Shown piece after piece: positions 62,445 to 64,000 of a DNA stretch of 64,000 nucleotides. The notes under the pieces were generated by a model. That model was given only the letters and a program-made list of their open reading frames with translations. It did not search any database and was not told where the DNA came from. The stretch is from positions 391,230-455,229 of the forward strand of contig NZ_SLVV01000004.1 in NCBI RefSeq assembly GCF_004340465.1. The letters are read 5' to 3'. This DNA is from Mesobacillus foraminis (GTDB lineage Bacteria > Bacillota > Bacilli > Bacillales > Cytobacillaceae). The translations under genes and the position numbers were made by a program. Positions within the stretch are counted from its first letter, which is position 1, and the number at the start of each line of letters is the position of its first letter.

Positions 62445-63665
62445 TTATCCCTGATTTTTGGCAAGGGGAAATTGGATGATGACGGTCGTTCCTTTCCCTT
62501 TCGTACTTTGAATGCTGATGGTTCCATTATATTTCTCGGCAATGTTGTAGCAAATCATCATTCCCAGTCCTGTCCCTTTACTTTTCAAAGAATAAAACGG
62601 AGTGCCAAGGGCCTTCACTTCCTCCTCTGACATGCCGTGTCCAAAGTCAGTCACTTTAATTGTTGCAACATCTTTGTTCCTGTCAGCAGTTAAAAGGACA
62701 GAGCCGCCAAATTCAGAAGCCTCAATTGCGTTCTTGATAATGTTGATTAATAATTGTTTAAACTCTATGGTGTTGGCGGCGATATAGCAGTCCTCCTCCA
62801 CCTTTAATTCAATCTGGTTATCATGCAATAATCCATATGAATGAAGTAAGTCTGTCACACTTTGAAGAACAGCCTTTACATCTACTGATTCTGTCTCTGG
62901 CTCCATATTAGGCTTCGCAATTGATAGAAATTGAGATATGACCTGTTCGGCTGTATTCAACTCATCTACCATCAACGTAAAATGCCTCTTTTTCTCCTTA
63001 CTGAAGGAAGGGTCTTCTTCATATAATTGCAGAAAGCCTTTTACGACGGTCAATGGATTTCTGATTTCATGTGCCACGGCAGCCGCCAGCTGGCCGGTTG
63101 TCTTCATGCGCTCAGCGTGCTGGATTTGTTCAAAATATACTTGCTGTTTCTTGATTCTTCGATACGATATGTAAAAGATAAAATAGATAATGATCTGACT
63201 GCCAATAAAATTAATGACATTGCCTGCGGGATCCAGCTTGATATAAGGATAGAAATTTCCAAAGTCACTAAATGTGATAAACCCAAATATGAACAGGATT
63301 GATAGGTTGTTCAAAAGCAGCGAAAAATAAAAGAGCTTTGGATCAAAATACAAAATTGAAAATGCCGGCATTAGACATAGAAAAATAAAGGTGGACCATG
63401 TCCCAGGGTACAGAAAAAATAGCGTATAAAAATAAAAGGCCAAGACCATCATGATCATCATTCTAAAAAGACGAGTCTCATACTTTGGATACAGCAATAA
63501 GCATGCAGACAGAAGTATAACTTGTGCAATTTGAAAAATATATCCAGTACTAATGGCACCAAAATAGGGATTTTCCACAAATAGACCGATCATCATGATA
63601 GCGATAATAATAAATACAATACTGTAATAGATTTTTTTATCGATATGACTGTAAAATTCCTTCAT
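62445..63665 (-). CDS. membrane sensor histidine kinase
   Basis: About 406 residues. Six predicted helices fill residues 12-180, then a HisKA domain with AVAHEIRNPLTVVKGFLQ (the phospho-acceptor His in HEIRNP, near 210) and an HATPase domain with NIIKNAIEAS, DFGHGMSEEE, GTGLGMMICY and GKGTTVIIQFPL. This is the layout of KinB-like sporulation or orphan kinases. ATG 63665 is chosen because AAAGGAG lies seven bases upstream; the frame extends to 63683. No response regulator is adjacent, so it could feed a phosphorelay. The sensed signal is unknown. Confidence 0.88.
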   Translation of the reverse strand: MKEFYSHIDKKIYYSIVFIIIAIMMIGLFVENPYFGAISTGYIFQIAQVILLSACLLLYPKYETRLFRMMIMMVLAFYFYTLFFLYPGTWSTFIFLCLMPAFSILYFDPKLFYFSLLLNNLSILFIFGFITFSDFGNFYPYIKLDPAGNVINFIGSQIIIYFIFYISYRRIKKQQVYFEQIQHAERMKTTGQLAAAVAHEIRNPLTVVKGFLQLYEEDPSFSKEKKRHFTLMVDELNTAEQVISQFLSIAKPNMEPETESVDVKAVLQSVTDLLHSYGLLHDNQIELKVEEDCYIAANTIEFKQLLINIIKNAIEASEFGGSVLLTADRNKDVATIKVTDFGHGMSEEEVKALGTPFYSLKSKGTGLGMMICYNIAEKYNGTISIQSTKGKGTTVIIQFPLAKNQG

Positions 63666-64000
63666 ACCTGCTCCTTTACTCAATAAAAACCCAGAAACTA
63701 ATAAATAGATTATATTGCCATTAGTTATATTATCACAAATTATTGGTATTAATTAGATTTCTTCTATCTTAACTAGGAATAAAAGCGTTAAAGTCATTCA
63801 ACGGAAGCCCCACTTAAGTTACAGGATAGCTGGAGCTTTACGACTGGTTGTGCCAGATGGCCGTTATGTTGCACTCAAAAAAAAGAGGTTGGGCCATAAC
63901 TAGCTTCAAATAGTGAGAAAGGTGAAATTGAGCGTACTCAATTTCACCTTTCTCTGTTTTTGCTTGTCTTTCTACTATATTCTTAGCTGTTGGCCGTGAA
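63666..64000. other. right end of the window, palindrome
   Basis: No gene is visible. AAAAAGAGGTTGGG at about 63880 is followed by a perfect 18-base inverted repeat, GAGAAAGGTGAAATTGAG (63915-63932) and its complement (63937-63954), with a TGTTTTTG tail. It may be a terminator or part of a dispersed element. Confidence 0.55.

Overview
The window looks like a chromosomal stretch from a low-GC Gram-positive spore-former of the family Bacillaceae (Bacillus or a near relative). Supporting this are strong AGGAGG-type ribosome binding sites with frequent TTG and GTG starts, T-tailed hairpin terminators, and Bacillus-type families: YesM/YesN two-component genes, an MhqR-type repressor with its TATCTC palindromes, CcpA cre sites, a ComK-family protein, a class D sortase, and a heterocycloanthracin/sonorensin-type peptide cluster. 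No replication origin, insertion sequence, integrase or CRISPR array was seen. All gene identities are from reading the translations; no database search was run.

Layout, left to right. 1-6.2 kb: sugar-binding lipoprotein and ROK sugar kinase on the minus strand, divergent from a YesM/YesN-type sensor/regulator pair. 6.4-14.9 kb: housekeeping and secreted enzymes (amidase, DsbA-like oxidoreductase, secreted 5'-nucleotidase, a divergent PRPP synthetase paralogue, alpha/beta hydrolase), then a class D sortase next to a small excalibur-domain surface protein. 15.0-15.6 kb: tRNA-Leu(GAG), a possible structured RNA, tRNA-Ser(GGA) and tRNA-Gln(TTG). 16.3-20.1 kb: a quinone/electrophile-stress cluster (flavin reductase-like, ring-cleaving dioxygenase, FMN reductase, MhqR, YceI) with MhqR-type operators. 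20.4-25.5 kb: small lipoproteins and a large secreted GH28 pectinase under a cre site.

25.5-33.3 kb is a defence-type island: a two-gene module (PD-(D/E)XK nuclease plus unknown protein), a McrBC-like pair (DUF2357 nuclease and DUF3578/AAA+ motor) and a ComK-family protein. 34-36 kb holds YjbR, VOC and SRPBCC proteins. 36-42 kb is a melibiose/raffinose-type alpha-galactoside locus (GH4 enzyme, AraC regulator, ABC importer). At 42.3 kb lies an EVE-like/HNH modification-dependent nuclease whose first HNH histidine reads as tyrosine.

45.2-51.2 kb is the most striking region: a thiazole/oxazole-modified peptide cluster with a 92-residue precursor whose core has ten cysteines at exact three-residue spacing and then three at four-residue spacing, two maturation proteins (one carrying YcaO) and a SagB-type dehydrogenase, but no visible transporter or immunity gene. 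Next to it lies an array of ten 52-bp units, each holding a hairpin; a decayed array of the same period occurs near 15.9 kb. 52-57 kb holds a GNAT enzyme, a thermonuclease with excalibur domain and a GTPase. 57.6-61.7 kb is a polymorphic-toxin locus: partner protein, WXG-like/pretoxin/ADP-ribosyltransferase-like toxin, its immunity gene, an orphan immunity gene, two relics of older toxin copies and a small RNA resembling a holin-like toxin locus. A membrane histidine kinase closes the window.
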